From the NCBI GenBank assembly GCA_964441945.1, contig CAYTWB010000003.1, positions 1 through 64,000 of the forward strand: a DNA stretch of 64,000 bases, given 5' to 3'. The notes beneath the pieces were generated by a model. It saw only the letters and a list, made by a program, of their open reading frames with translations, did not search any database and was not told the origin of the DNA. Both the position numbers and the translations under genes were made by a program. Origin of the DNA: JADGQM01 sp964441945. Lineage in GTDB: Bacteria > Desulfobacterota > Syntrophobacteria > Syntrophobacterales > Syntrophobacteraceae. Positions 1 through 8,533 of the stretch are shown here, piece after piece (positions within the stretch are counted from its first letter, which is position 1; each line of letters begins with the position of its first letter).

Positions 1-1083
1 TTCCACCGGGTCCTCGAGGGTAATGATGTTGACGTCCGGTTTGTTGATCCTTCTCAGGATGGCATACAGGCTGGTACTTTTGCCGCTCCCCGTCGGACCG
101 GTGCTTAGAATCATCCCGTACGGCATGTTGATCACTCTCTCGATTTTTTCCCTGTCTTCATCCAGCATGCCCAGGCGGTCAAGGGTATAATGGCCGGACC
201 CCATGTCGAGCAGACGCAAAACCAGGTTTTCCCCGTAGATCGTCGGTATGACGGACGCTCTGATATTGATTTCCTTGTTCTCCATTCTGATCGTGAATCG
301 CCCGTCCTGAGGGATTCGTGTGGTGGCAATGTCCATGCCGGCGAGGATCTTGAACCGGGAGACGATGGGAAGAAACATCGATTTCGGTGGGGCAGGCACT
401 TCGTGCAGCTTGCCGTCAATCCTGAAGCGTACCGAGACCCTCGTTTGCTCGGGGCTGATATGGATATCGCTGGCACTGTCCCGGACCGCCTGCGAAAGAA
501 CGGAGTTGACAAGCCGCACCACCGGGGCCTGTGCAGCCATGTCCTCGATGGAGCTCACCTGGAGGTCTTCGCCGGTCGGCTCGCCAATCGTCTCCGGCTC
601 CTCGGCGAACTGCATCTCGTCTATCTTCCTGACCACACCTCCCAGGTCCCGGTTCACACCGTATATGTTGCCGTACAGTTGATGGAACACCCTTTCCGTA
701 CAGATGACCGGCTCGACTTCCTGGTTGGTCAACAGTTCAATCGTATCCAGAGCGGCAATATCATTGGGATCGGTCATGGCGACCCGAAGCAGGCGGCCTT
801 TCTTCTTCAGCGGCACACACTGGCACTTGAGAGCGGTATCCGAAGGGATGATCGAGGCCAGGTCCGGGTCGATCGGACAGCTCACAGGATCGAATTTCTC
901 TATTCGCATCTGTTCGCTCAATACGTCGATCATCTCGGCTTCACTGACAATGCTCTGGCGGATCAAATACTGGCCAAGCTTCAGGTCCGTCTTCTTCTGA
1001 TCGGCCAGCGCCTGGCTCAGCTGTTCTTCGGTCAGCAAACCGGCGCCTATCAGCATTTCTCCGAGTCTTTTTCGCTTTACCAT
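1..1083 (-). CDS. MshE/PilB/GspE-type pilus extension ATPase, N-terminal part, cut by window edge
   Basis: The 361 codons present begin at ATG 1083-1081 and run off the left edge, so the C-terminal catalytic half is missing. The N-terminus (residues about 5-150) looks like the MshEN/T2SSE_N module: a short helical unit with GEMLIGAGLLTEEQL, then a second unit with VAMTDPNDIAALD. The ATPase follows, with QAVRDSASDIHI (residues about 195-210), the arginine-rich stretch VRFRIDGKL, and a Walker A motif GPTGSGKST near residue 338. It ends just after the Asp-box LEDPVE. The family hexamerises at the inner membrane and powers pilus extension or type II secretion. It follows the MshM-like gene in the same direction, which matches the MSHA gene order, so MshE is the preferred reading. 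No mshN lies between them. Confidence 0.9.
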   Translation of the reverse strand, partial: MVKRKRLGEMLIGAGLLTEEQLSQALADQKKTDLKLGQYLIRQSIVSEAEMIDVLSEQMRIEKFDPVSCPIDPDLASIIPSDTALKCQCVPLKKKGRLLRVAMTDPNDIAALDTIELLTNQEVEPVICTERVFHQLYGNIYGVNRDLGGVVRKIDEMQFAEEPETIGEPTGEDLQVSSIEDMAAQAPVVRLVNSVLSQAVRDSASDIHISPEQTRVSVRFRIDGKLHEVPAPPKSMFLPIVSRFKILAGMDIATTRIPQDGRFTIRMENKEINIRASVIPTIYGENLVLRLLDMGSGHYTLDRLGMLDEDREKIERVINMPYGMILSTGPTGSGKSTSLYAILRRINKPDVNIITLEDPVE

Positions 1084-1110
1084 GGATCGACCTCAACCGC
1101 CTGAGTGCTC

Positions 1111-1354
1111 AGGGCCACGCCACAAGACCAAGTATCCGGGTTCCCTTTCGTCATACCGCCGGAGGCCCCTGTGCCTCATCTTGAGAGAATTCAAGTGTGC
1201 TTTCAAACACCTAGAGTTCCGACCGCAGACACCCATCGTCACCCCGGCAGGCATTTGGCCGGGGTCCGGAATACTCTCAAGGGCCTGGATTCCGGCCGGA
1301 AACATGCCGGAATGACGGCCTGCGATAATGGACACTTTATTGCGCAGCGCTGCA
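1111..1354. repeat. Miniature element (inverted TACAGCGC family) with a second repeat nested inside
   Basis: This fills most of the gap between the MshM-like gene and the mshE-like gene. The right end, 1331-1354, carries CACTTTATTGCGCAGCGCTG, the terminal-repeat type also seen at 5262, 28900, 30728 and 42419. The left part (about 1128-1150) matches the other end of the same family in reverse. A different repeat lies inside at about 1180-1315, with palindromic arms CCCCGGCAGGC/GCCGGGG and CTGGATTCCGGC/GCCGGAATGACG. That inner segment closely resembles 58845-58990. Confidence 0.7.
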
Positions 1355-1374
1355 CTCAGGGCTCCCACCACCGT

Positions 1375-3222
1375 TTATTGCTCCGAAAACATCCCATCTT
1401 TGTTACTACCATTATCCACTATCCTGGCGCCGGAAGCCAGGGCCTGGGGGAGCCTGCCAAGGGCGGACTCGGCCGCCTGCTCATCGGCACAGCAGTCTTT
1501 GAGCAGAATAGCGAATTTGACGCCGCTTCGCTGATCCCGGAAGGGGTGCACCCTGACCGGCGGCGCCCCGCGAGGATAGCTCCTCAGCAGCTGATAGGCG
1601 TCATCGAGCGTATTTCTCTCCGCCAGCACCACCCACCGGGCCTTCTCCGGCAAGGCGGCTTGCTGGATGGATACGGAAGGGAACCGGATCAGCCCTCCAA
1701 CGTCAAGGCTGTTGATATCGCTCATCTGAGGATTGGACTGTATGACGGCTTTGAGGACCTGCTGATCCATACGGCCGTAAACCTTCTTGATCATTGTTTC
1801 CAGGTGATCCCCGTTTCTTATGGTTATCTCTCCCAGCCATTCGGGAGGTTGCCGATCGGCGAGCAACCGTTCACACCCCCTCACCCCGGCCCTCTCCCCC
1901 ACGGTGGAGCGATCCTGCGATCCCCTCTCCCCTTTGGCGAGAGGGTTGATGCTTGCATCCTCGACCGGAGGTGAAGGGACCGTGGGAGCCGTTTCCGCCG
2001 GCTTTTCCGGTCCGTGCGTCGGCGTTGTCGGAGACCCCGGCGAAGCCGAGGCAATGGGGGCAAGCGCCTCTTCAGCCGGGGTGGCGATGGTCGGGCCGGC
2101 GGCTGAATCCGCCGTGTTGTGAGGCCCCGGATGCTGAGCGTTGGAGGCTTCGCTCTCTCCCTCGAGCTGGTTCGGCTCGGCAGGAGGCGACGACGGGATG
2201 GGAATTCGAGAGGTCCCGGCAGCGACCGAGCTCAATACGTCCTCCTGATGCGCCGGGGCCGGCTTCATCCTTGCCGCCACGTCACCGAGGAAGTCAGTCT
2301 TGAACTGAACAAGGGCAAGCCCCGCTGCAACCAGCAGCAGCAAAAGACCACCCATAAGCGGTACGGTCGCCGCCCACCGCTTCCGCAATGGAACGGCGGG
2401 AAAGAGCATTCTCGAACACCATCGGACCATGGACCAGCCGGCCCTGGTGCGATTCTGAATGATCATGGTCATAAGGACCCGGTGACAGAGGTGGATGATC
2501 CTGCGCGGATACCCCCCCGTCGCTCGATACACGGCCAAAATGCCCAGGCTCGTGAACAATTTCGGCTCTTTGTAACCCTCTTTGGCCTGGTTCAAGCGAA
2601 ATTTTATCAGGTTCCGGGTTTCGAAAAAACCGAGGGGAGCCAGGGCATGATAGAAATTGATACGGTCCGCGAAATTGGGATATTTGGAAAGAGTGCGTTG
2701 GAACTCACTCTGTGCAAAAATCACGATTTGCAGAAGCTTATATTCATTCGTTTCATAGTTCAGAAACTCCCGGAGTATCTCCAGGCAGAATTCGGGGACC
2801 TTCTGCCCTTCGTCGATAATGAGCACAACGGTTTTGTTCTCTTCAACCCCCCTTTGAAAGAGGTAATTTTGTATCTTCTCCTTGATTTGCCGGCTGCTCT
2901 CTTCGCTCTCAGCGTCCGTCGACAACCCGAACAGTGCGGCGAGTGTGGAAAGCGCTTCCTCGGGGATCCCAAAAGTCGGATCCAGGATCAGATGGGTTTC
3001 CAGGTCCTCGTCTGCCGCAAATCGACGGATCAGCTGACGGCACAGGGTGGTCTTTCCCGTTCCGATGTCTCCGACAACCACGTTGAGCCCTCGACGCAAG
3101 CGGATCGAGAGCTCAAGCTTCTGCAAACACCCGACGTGCTCTCGCGACGGGTACAACAGCTCGGGGCTCGGTGAGTTGGAAAAAGGCTCCTTGCTGAGAT
3201 TAAGCAGCTGGTAGTATTCCAT
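1375..3222 (-). CDS. ExeA/GspA/MshM-like AAA ATPase with transmembrane segment, LysM-like and SPOR-like C-terminus
   Basis: The preferred start is ATG 3222, which has GGAGGG six bases upstream; an upstream start would add 20 residues without a ribosome site. The product has 615 residues. The N-terminus has the ExeA/MshM signature PFSNSPSPELLYPS, then Walker A GDIGTGKTT near residue 45 and Walker B VLIIDEGQ. One hydrophobic helix near residue 310 suggests an inner-membrane ATPase with a periplasmic tail. After a Pro/Ala/Glu-rich linker come a LysM-like segment (about 457-515) and a SPOR-like segment (about 525-590), both peptidoglycan-binding folds. By family knowledge such proteins help a secretin or pilus cross the cell wall. 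The position between secretin and extension ATPase fits MshM. Residues about 427-451 are encoded by a dispersed repeat inserted in frame. Confidence 0.82.
   Translation of the reverse strand: MEYYQLLNLSKEPFSNSPSPELLYPSREHVGCLQKLELSIRLRRGLNVVVGDIGTGKTTLCRQLIRRFAADEDLETHLILDPTFGIPEEALSTLAALFGLSTDAESEESSRQIKEKIQNYLFQRGVEENKTVVLIIDEGQKVPEFCLEILREFLNYETNEYKLLQIVIFAQSEFQRTLSKYPNFADRINFYHALAPLGFFETRNLIKFRLNQAKEGYKEPKLFTSLGILAVYRATGGYPRRIIHLCHRVLMTMIIQNRTRAGWSMVRWCSRMLFPAVPLRKRWAATVPLMGGLLLLLVAAGLALVQFKTDFLGDVAARMKPAPAHQEDVLSSVAAGTSRIPIPSSPPAEPNQLEGESEASNAQHPGPHNTADSAAGPTIATPAEEALAPIASASPGSPTTPTHGPEKPAETAPTVPSPPVEDASINPLAKGERGSQDRSTVGERAGVRGCERLLADRQPPEWLGEITIRNGDHLETMIKKVYGRMDQQVLKAVIQSNPQMSDINSLDVGGLIRFPSVSIQQAALPEKARWVVLAERNTLDDAYQLLRSYPRGAPPVRVHPFRDQRSGVKFAILLKDCCADEQAAESALGRLPQALASGARIVDNGSNKDGMFSEQ
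1871..1945. repeat. GC-rich CCCTCACCCC...GAGAGGG repeat inside a coding sequence
   Basis: The sequence has the pattern CCCTCACCCCGGCCCTCTCC followed by CCCTCTCCCCTTTGGCGAGAGGG. The same type occurs at 34490-34615 between genes. Here it lies inside the MshM-like gene and is read without a stop as NPLAKGERG...VGERAGVRG, the familiar translated look of this widespread proteobacterial repeat. It falls in the low-complexity linker, where an insertion can be tolerated. Confidence 0.8.
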
Positions 3223-3319
3223 TTTTCCCTCCATCGACGAGCTTTTGCTCCAGAGCACCCGGGAGGCTGTCCGAGAATCCAAAATTTCGCTGCCCCCTTC
3301 AGAGAGGTCAGGGCAATGC

Positions 3320-3586
3320 TGTTGAATTAAGCGGGACTTCCCTGTGCGGCACCGTCACCCCGGCAGGTTTTTAGCCGGGGTCCAGAAGACTCTCAACAAC
3401 CTGGATTCCGGCTAGAAGCATGCCGGAATGACATTCGGGAGACTTCGCGGTTTTGTAACCATTTAGTACTACACGGAAAATCCCTAAGTTGTTGCGTATG
3501 GGCGAAAGCCGGGGTCCAGAACATATTGAAATCACTGGATTCCGACTTTCGCCGGTTGACGCACTGGGCTTCACCCTAATTCAACA
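3320..3586. repeat. Miniature element with 10-bp inverted ends TGTTGAATTA
   Basis: The gap 3223-3623 between the secretin gene and the MshM-like gene holds no gene. Perfect inverted ends TGTTGAATTA (3320-3329) and TAATTCAACA (3577-3586) bound a 267-base unit. Inside are two copies of the GCCGGGGTCCAGA...CTGGATTCC motif: one at about 3351-3435, and a second, more diverged, at about 3500-3560 whose arms GGGCGAAAGCC and GGCGAAAGTC pair over some 70 bases. It looks like a non-autonomous element that has taken up, or is built from, the smaller repeat. Confidence 0.65.
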
Positions 3587-3623
3587 ACCCTCTCCCTCCA
3601 GGGAGGAGTTCCCGGACAAGCTC

Positions 3624-5231
3624 CTAGGACTTATCCGATCCGTTCTTGTACCACTGCTTCAGGATATGGGGAGTGATGAAGATGAGCACATCTTCCATTT
3701 TCTTGCTGTTATCCGTAGAGCCGAAAAGATACTTGATGAGAGGGGTATCCTTCAGCCCCGGGACCCCTTTGTCCGTATCGTCGGTGGTTATCTTGGTCAG
3801 TCCCGAAATAACGATGGTCTCCCCGTCCCTGCAGATCAGGGTTGTGTCGGTCTGTTTTTTGATGATGTACGGGTTGCCCAGTACGGTTCGGGTGGGATCC
3901 ACCTGGTCGTTCTTGACCACGATTTTCATCTTGAGAATGTCGTCACTGATCACATGAGGGGTGATCTCCAGCCTGAGCACCGCGTCCTGCCACTGCACCT
4001 GAGTGCCGGAAAGCCCACTTGTGGAGACATAGGGCACCTTTTCACCGTTTTCCGTGAAAGCCGTCTGGTTGTCCAGGGTCGTGATGGAGGGACTGGAGAG
4101 GATATTCAACTTGCCCTCGCTCTGCAGGGCCGATAACTGCAAATCCAGAACGTTCCCCCCTATGGTCCCGAACATCAACCCCAGGGCGGTTCCCCCTGCA
4201 CTCCACACATCCACGGGGAAATTCACGCCGAAACCCTGCTGTCCAATCCCCGCCGCAGGCGCACTGTAGCCGAAGGCGGTGTTGAGGTCCGTATTACCGG
4301 TGAGGGGTGTATAGCTGTAGGGTCCTGTCCCATTCAGCGTTGTCGGGCTCGCAGCCATCCCTCCGGGGGTGACATGCACCCCGCCTCCGCTTGTTTTATA
4401 GAATCCCCCCCACTGTATTCCCAGAGCGAAAGCCGTTTCCTTGGTCGTCTGAATGATATTGGATTGTATTTTGATCTGAGGGGTCGGTTTGTCGAGCTCC
4501 TGGATGAGAGAGACCAGCTGCCCAATGTCGTCACGAATCGCATTAATGACCACGGAATTGGTGTGCGTGTCCACCGTGATGGAACCTCTCGACACCCCCT
4601 TGTCGTCTTTCGTCAGGTATTCTTTCAGCTGTTCCTGAAGCTTCGCGGCATTGGCATAATCCACAGGCACCACCTTGACCAGCAGAGGCTCCACCTGCTT
4701 GGCTTCCATGGTGAGGACCTTTTGTTTGTCGCGAATCGCGCCCATTTTGAGGTCATTCTCCAAATCCTCAGCCGTTAAAACGCGGATGATATCCCCCTCC
4801 CAGGCGTAGGACAGCCCCTGCAATCGCAGGATGCCCAGGAACGCCTGGTCCCAGGGAATGGCTTCGACATCCACATTCACCAGCCCCTTCACCTTCTCAT
4901 TGATCAGGATATTCTGACCCACCGATCTGGCGAGCGCTCTCAGCACCACGACCACATCCGCATTGTGCATCCGCAGGCTCACCTTCTGCACGGGCAGGCG
5001 CTTCTCCGGCTTGCGGGCGGCGGCTTCCTCCCTGTGCCGGCCCTTCACGCTTTCCGGAAGCTCTATGCTCCTGGCCCTGGGTGGGGGCGAATGCCCTTCG
5101 GATTCCTCGGCCTTCGTCTCCCACTGGCTGAAGAGGTCCGGCTTCTTGACCGGTTTGACCGTTTCCGCGCAACCGTGGCAAAACATGGTCAGGATAATGG
5201 TAGCGAGCAGTCCGACTCCTATTTTCGCCAT
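3624..5231 (-). CDS. MshL/PilQ-family pilus secretin lipoprotein
   Basis: This outer-membrane secretin would form the exit pore for the pilus. The chosen start is ATG 5231 (MAKIGVGLL), giving a lipoprotein signal peptide with lipobox-like MFCHGC; upstream codons come from a miniature element. The 535-residue product has a short secretin N-domain (residues about 85-165, with VVLRALARSVGQNILINEKV), an N1-type domain (about 185-260), and the secretin core (about 270-530) with VPYVS, a Gly-rich segment, and the closing motif VPGLKDTPLIKYLFGS followed by LIFITPHIL. Its length suits MshL better than PilQ, which usually has extra AMIN domains. It lies downstream of PilP/PilO/PilMN-like genes in the same direction. 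Confidence 0.92.
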   Translation of the reverse strand: MAKIGVGLLATIILTMFCHGCAETVKPVKKPDLFSQWETKAEESEGHSPPPRARSIELPESVKGRHREEAAARKPEKRLPVQKVSLRMHNADVVVVLRALARSVGQNILINEKVKGLVNVDVEAIPWDQAFLGILRLQGLSYAWEGDIIRVLTAEDLENDLKMGAIRDKQKVLTMEAKQVEPLLVKVVPVDYANAAKLQEQLKEYLTKDDKGVSRGSITVDTHTNSVVINAIRDDIGQLVSLIQELDKPTPQIKIQSNIIQTTKETAFALGIQWGGFYKTSGGGVHVTPGGMAASPTTLNGTGPYSYTPLTGNTDLNTAFGYSAPAAGIGQQGFGVNFPVDVWSAGGTALGLMFGTIGGNVLDLQLSALQSEGKLNILSSPSITTLDNQTAFTENGEKVPYVSTSGLSGTQVQWQDAVLRLEITPHVISDDILKMKIVVKNDQVDPTRTVLGNPYIIKKQTDTTLICRDGETIVISGLTKITTDDTDKGVPGLKDTPLIKYLFGSTDNSKKMEDVLIFITPHILKQWYKNGSDKS

Positions 5232-5261
5232 TTTCCGATTCTCCCCCTCTCTCTGCCTAAA

Positions 5262-5431
5262 TACAGCGCCGCACAATAGTGTGATCGTTACCAAAAGCCG
5301 TCATTCCCGCATGTTTCCAGCCGGAATCCAGAAAAACCTACTGGATACCGGCTCCCGGCTTGGTGCTTGCCGGGACAGGCTTCGCCGGTATGGCGAACGG
5401 CAATCCGGACACTTATTTCTTTAGCGCTGTA
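5262..5431. repeat. Complete miniature inverted-repeat element, TACAGCGC family
   Basis: The 170-base unit has ends TACAGCGCCGCACAATAGTG (from 5262) and, in reverse, TACAGCGCTAAAGAAATAAG (to 5431). Internal palindromes include CATTCCCGCATGTTTCCAGC and GGCTCCCGGCTTGGTGCTTG. It occupies almost the whole gap between the PilP-like and secretin genes. Its right end touches the stop codon of the PilP-like gene (5434-5432), and its left end supplies a spurious upstream ATG to the secretin frame. Relatives are at 28402, 28900, 30728, 41482 and 42419. Confidence 0.8.
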
Positions 5432-5926
5432 TCAAAAAATCTGCGCGATGAACGGCAGGGTAATCTCTCCACCCTTGCTCATATCCTTCAAAACGACTTG
5501 TGCGGGATCGATGCTCTTCACCAGGTATCCTCCGGATTCCAGCTGTTCCCCAACCATGTATTCCATTCCGTTGATCACAGCCAGCCTCTTCTGGTTGACC
5601 TCCAGGTAGCCGGAGTAGATGAATTCGGTCAATTGCCCCTCTTCGGGCGTTTTGGCACGATCGGGCACCGCAGAGAGCTTCTTCCCGAGAAAAGGGTCCG
5701 TCGGCCACTCCGCTTCAGCGCGCTGCAGAACATACCTCTCGGTCTCGGTTAGAGACCCCTTGTTCACTTCGTCGGAGATCTGGGCTGAAAGGGTCTTCAT
5801 GCCGGCCAGTTCCGCATCGGTCGCGACAGGACCTGTTTTGTGCGACGGTGATGAAAAGAGCGTGTACCCGGCATACAACAGGGCTACCACCACTCCGGCG
5901 AGAATGATCTTTTCACGCTTGCTCAT
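5432..5926 (-). CDS. PilP/MshK-like pilus assembly protein
   Basis: This small (164 aa) bitopic protein has an N-terminal hydrophobic helix (residues about 8-24, IILAGVVVALLYAGYTLF), an acidic linker, and a C-terminal beta-rich PilP/GspC-HR-like domain with FIYSGYLEV, LAVINGMEYMVGEQL and GYLVKSIDPAQVVL. PilP-type proteins link the PilN/PilO inner-membrane complex to the secretin. It overlaps the PilO-like gene by four bases (ATGA), so the two are translationally coupled. The stop codon lies exactly at the border of a miniature element, so the original C-terminus may have been altered by a base or two. In MSHA terms this is the mshK position. Confidence 0.8.
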   Translation of the reverse strand: MSKREKIILAGVVVALLYAGYTLFSSPSHKTGPVATDAELAGMKTLSAQISDEVNKGSLTETERYVLQRAEAEWPTDPFLGKKLSAVPDRAKTPEEGQLTEFIYSGYLEVNQKRLAVINGMEYMVGEQLESGGYLVKSIDPAQVVLKDMSKGGEITLPFIAQIF

Positions 5927-6489
5927 CTATATCTGCTCTTCTCACGGCTCACCGCCACCCAGAACTTGATCCGGAATTCTCTTCCCGCCGGGGCCTCCAC
6001 AATCTGCATCTCCTGGATATGGTCCAGCCACGGAAGGGTTTCCAGCTTGACCAGCAATTTGCGGAGCCTTAGAAAATCGCCTCTCACAATGAGATTGACC
6101 GACATCGAGTTGGAGGCGCTGGTCAGCGATTTCGCATCCGGCGCACTGGAAATGGGCTGGAGATCGCATTCCTGAACCATCTTTTGGAGCAGGAGCGATA
6201 TGTCTTCAATTTGATCGACGGAAATGCCGGACTGGACCGAATCGGGCAGGAGGAGCGTCTTCGTCTCGGTTTTCAAGGCTTTTCCCATGAGCTCCTTGTA
6301 GAGCGGAAAAAGCGTCTTCTGTTCCTCGATGCGAACCCGGGTTTCAGCCAGGCCCTCATCCAGCCGGTTCAAGGAAGTCTGGAGCGGGTAGAGCCCGACC
6401 AGCACGAACAACAGGATCCCGGTACTGCACAGCAGGAGATACCAGAGGCTCTTTGTGGGGATATCGGGAAGAAACTGCCTGATCCGCAT
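5923..6489 (-). CDS. PilO/MshJ-like pilus assembly protein
   Basis: The 188-residue product has an N-terminal membrane helix (about 17-35, LLLCSTGILLFVLVGLYPL), a coiled-coil stretch (about 38-75), and a ferredoxin-like C-terminal domain with SVNLIVRGDFLRLRKLLVKLETLPWLDHI. That last stretch is the usual PilO signature. PilO pairs with PilN in the inner-membrane alignment complex. It begins eight bases after the PilM-PilN fusion gene and overlaps the PilP-like gene, so it is clearly part of one operon. Confidence 0.85.
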   Translation of the reverse strand: MRIRQFLPDIPTKSLWYLLLCSTGILLFVLVGLYPLQTSLNRLDEGLAETRVRIEEQKTLFPLYKELMGKALKTETKTLLLPDSVQSGISVDQIEDISLLLQKMVQECDLQPISSAPDAKSLTSASNSMSVNLIVRGDFLRLRKLLVKLETLPWLDHIQEMQIVEAPAGREFRIKFWVAVSREKSRYR

Positions 6490-6497
6490 CGAGACTC

Positions 6498-8432
6498 CTA
6501 AACCAATCCCATCTTAAGAATAAAATGAAGCACCTCACCAACCTCCTGATAGGTCTCGACAGTGCTGGAGTGAATGGCGATGTTGGTGAAGATCGGTGAC
6601 GACTCCAGTTTCATCAGGAATCGCGCCAGGGATATTTCCCACGACTGATGGTCGCCCTGCACAATGCCATCGATCACCAGGCTCTTGGGAAGGCCCTTCT
6701 TCTTTTCCGGGCCGGGCTGCCTGGCCTGGGGTTCAGGCATTCCACCCAGATCGGCGGTTATGCCGATCAGCCGTACATTGGAGGGGGTTAGAGCGGAAAG
6801 CTCGCTCAGAACGGCAACCCCCAGGCAGTCATTGACCTGTTTCTTGAGAAGCTGCTGTTTGCTTTTCACCCGGGCGGCCCATTGCACCACGATGTTCCGA
6901 TCCGCAGCCGGCATATATTGAGCAAGCTCAGCTTTTAGCTGAGTAAACTCCGTATTCTTTCCATGGTACTTGTAGTCCTGCCACCCATATACACCGGCAA
7001 GGAGCGAGATAATGCCGATGAAGGCCAAAAAAATCGAACGGTTGATACGGGAGACCGCGGACTGTTCTTCTTTGTCCCTGAACGTGAAAAGAAGGTTCGG
7101 CGTTCGGGAGCTGTCGGACAAAGCCAGACCCAGGGAAGTGGTATACGGGATACGCTCGCAAACGGCGGTCGGGGGCACAATCCCCGTCAGGAAAGCATCC
7201 CTGGGATTCAGCGGGTCCATGACCACGGTATTGATCCCCAGGCTCCGACCGATGTGGCGGATGACGCCCGGACAAATATTGGCAACCCCCGAAACGAAGA
7301 CCCTCTCGACGGTCCCCCCGCCCGTCAGTTTCGAATAGTGCCCAAACGTCCGTTCTACCTGTCTCAAAAGCCTTTCCAGGGCCGGGCGGGCCAGTTCCAC
7401 CATTTGCTCTTCTTCAGGATGAGCAGCTCCTTCCGCTTCAAGAACACACGAGTCGTTCCCCGCAGGCATGAAGAGCATGCTCCTTGCCCGTTCCCAATTG
7501 ACCTCGAGGGCGTCGAGCCTCTGTTCCAAAGCTTCCAGGGAAGGAGTCTCCGGCTCCAGGCTGATTTCGGATGGTTCTCTTGCCACCTCGCCAAAGCTCT
7601 CCACAAGCGCCATGATCAGACTGTCGACACCGGTCTTGATCTCTCGGGACAGGATGAGGTTTCCCTCTGAATATATGGAGATGCGGGAATAGGCGTCGGA
7701 AAGATAGAGATTGGCATAGGTCCTCAGGTGCGGGGTCGGCACCCAGTGGGTTCGAAACAGATTCTGAACGGCAAAGGTTGTAGTCGTCACACCCGTCAGC
7801 CGCAACCCGCTCCTGGAAAACAGGTCCTTGATGTTTTTCACATCCTCCCTGGGCGCGGTATAGGTCATGACTTTCGTTTTCGCTATGCCGTCCTCGATCG
7901 CATCTCCCTGGATTTCAAAATCAAAAAGATTCTCCTTCTCGTCAAACGCCATCTCCTTCTTGGCGGTCCAATAGATGGCGTTGAACTGTTCCTTCTTGGA
8001 GAGCCGGGGGATTCTGATTTGTCTCAGATCGATTTGGCTGGCTGAAATAGCTGTCCACAGGTTGATATCTCTCAAAGAACCGCAGAATTCCATCACGGCG
8101 GACCGGAGAAAATCGTGGAAGCCGGGGCTGCCCAGCGGCTCATTAGGCCTGAAGGGGATCGACCGGTAGTCGAGCAATCGATATCGGGATTCCGACAGTT
8201 GAAAGACCTTGACGAGAAGCAGGCAATTGGGCCCGAATTCGACTCCAACCGTCGTCCGCTTTTTCAAGGAAGGAAGGATTCGAAGCAACCTTTCACCAAT
8301 ACGGGCTCCAGGATGCGGTGGAACAGCAGAGCCCCCGGCCGGGCCGCCCGAAGGCGCCGTTCCCCCTCGAATGACATCCAGCAGCTTCTCTGTGGAGGAG
8401 ATCTCATCGTTTGCTGCAAAGCGGGTCATCAT
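6498..8432 (-). CDS. PilM-PilN fusion (MshI-like) pilus assembly protein
   Basis: The product has 644 residues. After a variable N-terminus, residues about 50-410 form a PilM-type actin-like ATPase: GVEFGPNCLLLVKV phosphate loop, QIRIPRLSKKEQFNAI, ISIYSEGNLILSREI, VERVFVSGVANICPG. A transmembrane helix follows (about 464-484, IFLAFIGIISLLAGVYGW), then a PilN-type periplasmic part with coiled coil and the PilN fold (VLSELSALTPSNVRLIGI). PilM and PilN are normally separate and bind through the PilN N-terminal tail, so a fusion fixes that contact. ATG 8432 is preferred over TTG 8435; the ribosome site (GGGGA) is weak. It is the first gene of the pilus operon, 101 bases after the histidine kinase gene. 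Confidence 0.85.
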   Translation of the reverse strand: MMTRFAANDEISSTEKLLDVIRGGTAPSGGPAGGSAVPPHPGARIGERLLRILPSLKKRTTVGVEFGPNCLLLVKVFQLSESRYRLLDYRSIPFRPNEPLGSPGFHDFLRSAVMEFCGSLRDINLWTAISASQIDLRQIRIPRLSKKEQFNAIYWTAKKEMAFDEKENLFDFEIQGDAIEDGIAKTKVMTYTAPREDVKNIKDLFSRSGLRLTGVTTTTFAVQNLFRTHWVPTPHLRTYANLYLSDAYSRISIYSEGNLILSREIKTGVDSLIMALVESFGEVAREPSEISLEPETPSLEALEQRLDALEVNWERARSMLFMPAGNDSCVLEAEGAAHPEEEQMVELARPALERLLRQVERTFGHYSKLTGGGTVERVFVSGVANICPGVIRHIGRSLGINTVVMDPLNPRDAFLTGIVPPTAVCERIPYTTSLGLALSDSSRTPNLLFTFRDKEEQSAVSRINRSIFLAFIGIISLLAGVYGWQDYKYHGKNTEFTQLKAELAQYMPAADRNIVVQWAARVKSKQQLLKKQVNDCLGVAVLSELSALTPSNVRLIGITADLGGMPEPQARQPGPEKKKGLPKSLVIDGIVQGDHQSWEISLARFLMKLESSPIFTNIAIHSSTVETYQEVGEVLHFILKMGLV

Positions 8433-8533
8433 CAATCCCCAGCTTGTAGATCTCTGTACCGGTTCCGTTTGTGCCAGACCCTATTAGCGCACCTGGCAAC
8501 ACATATCAACATTTATATAGGAGCATCAGGCCC

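Noticed and set aside
190..1104. A 304-codon plus-strand frame at the left edge
   Set aside because: Opposite the MshE-like ATPase, whose Walker A, Asp-box and N-terminal domain are clear on the minus strand.
8460..8533. A possible promoter TTGATA-17-TAATAG for the pilus operon on the minus strand
   Set aside because: The -10 element lacks the final T and the match is weak, so it was not listed as a feature.
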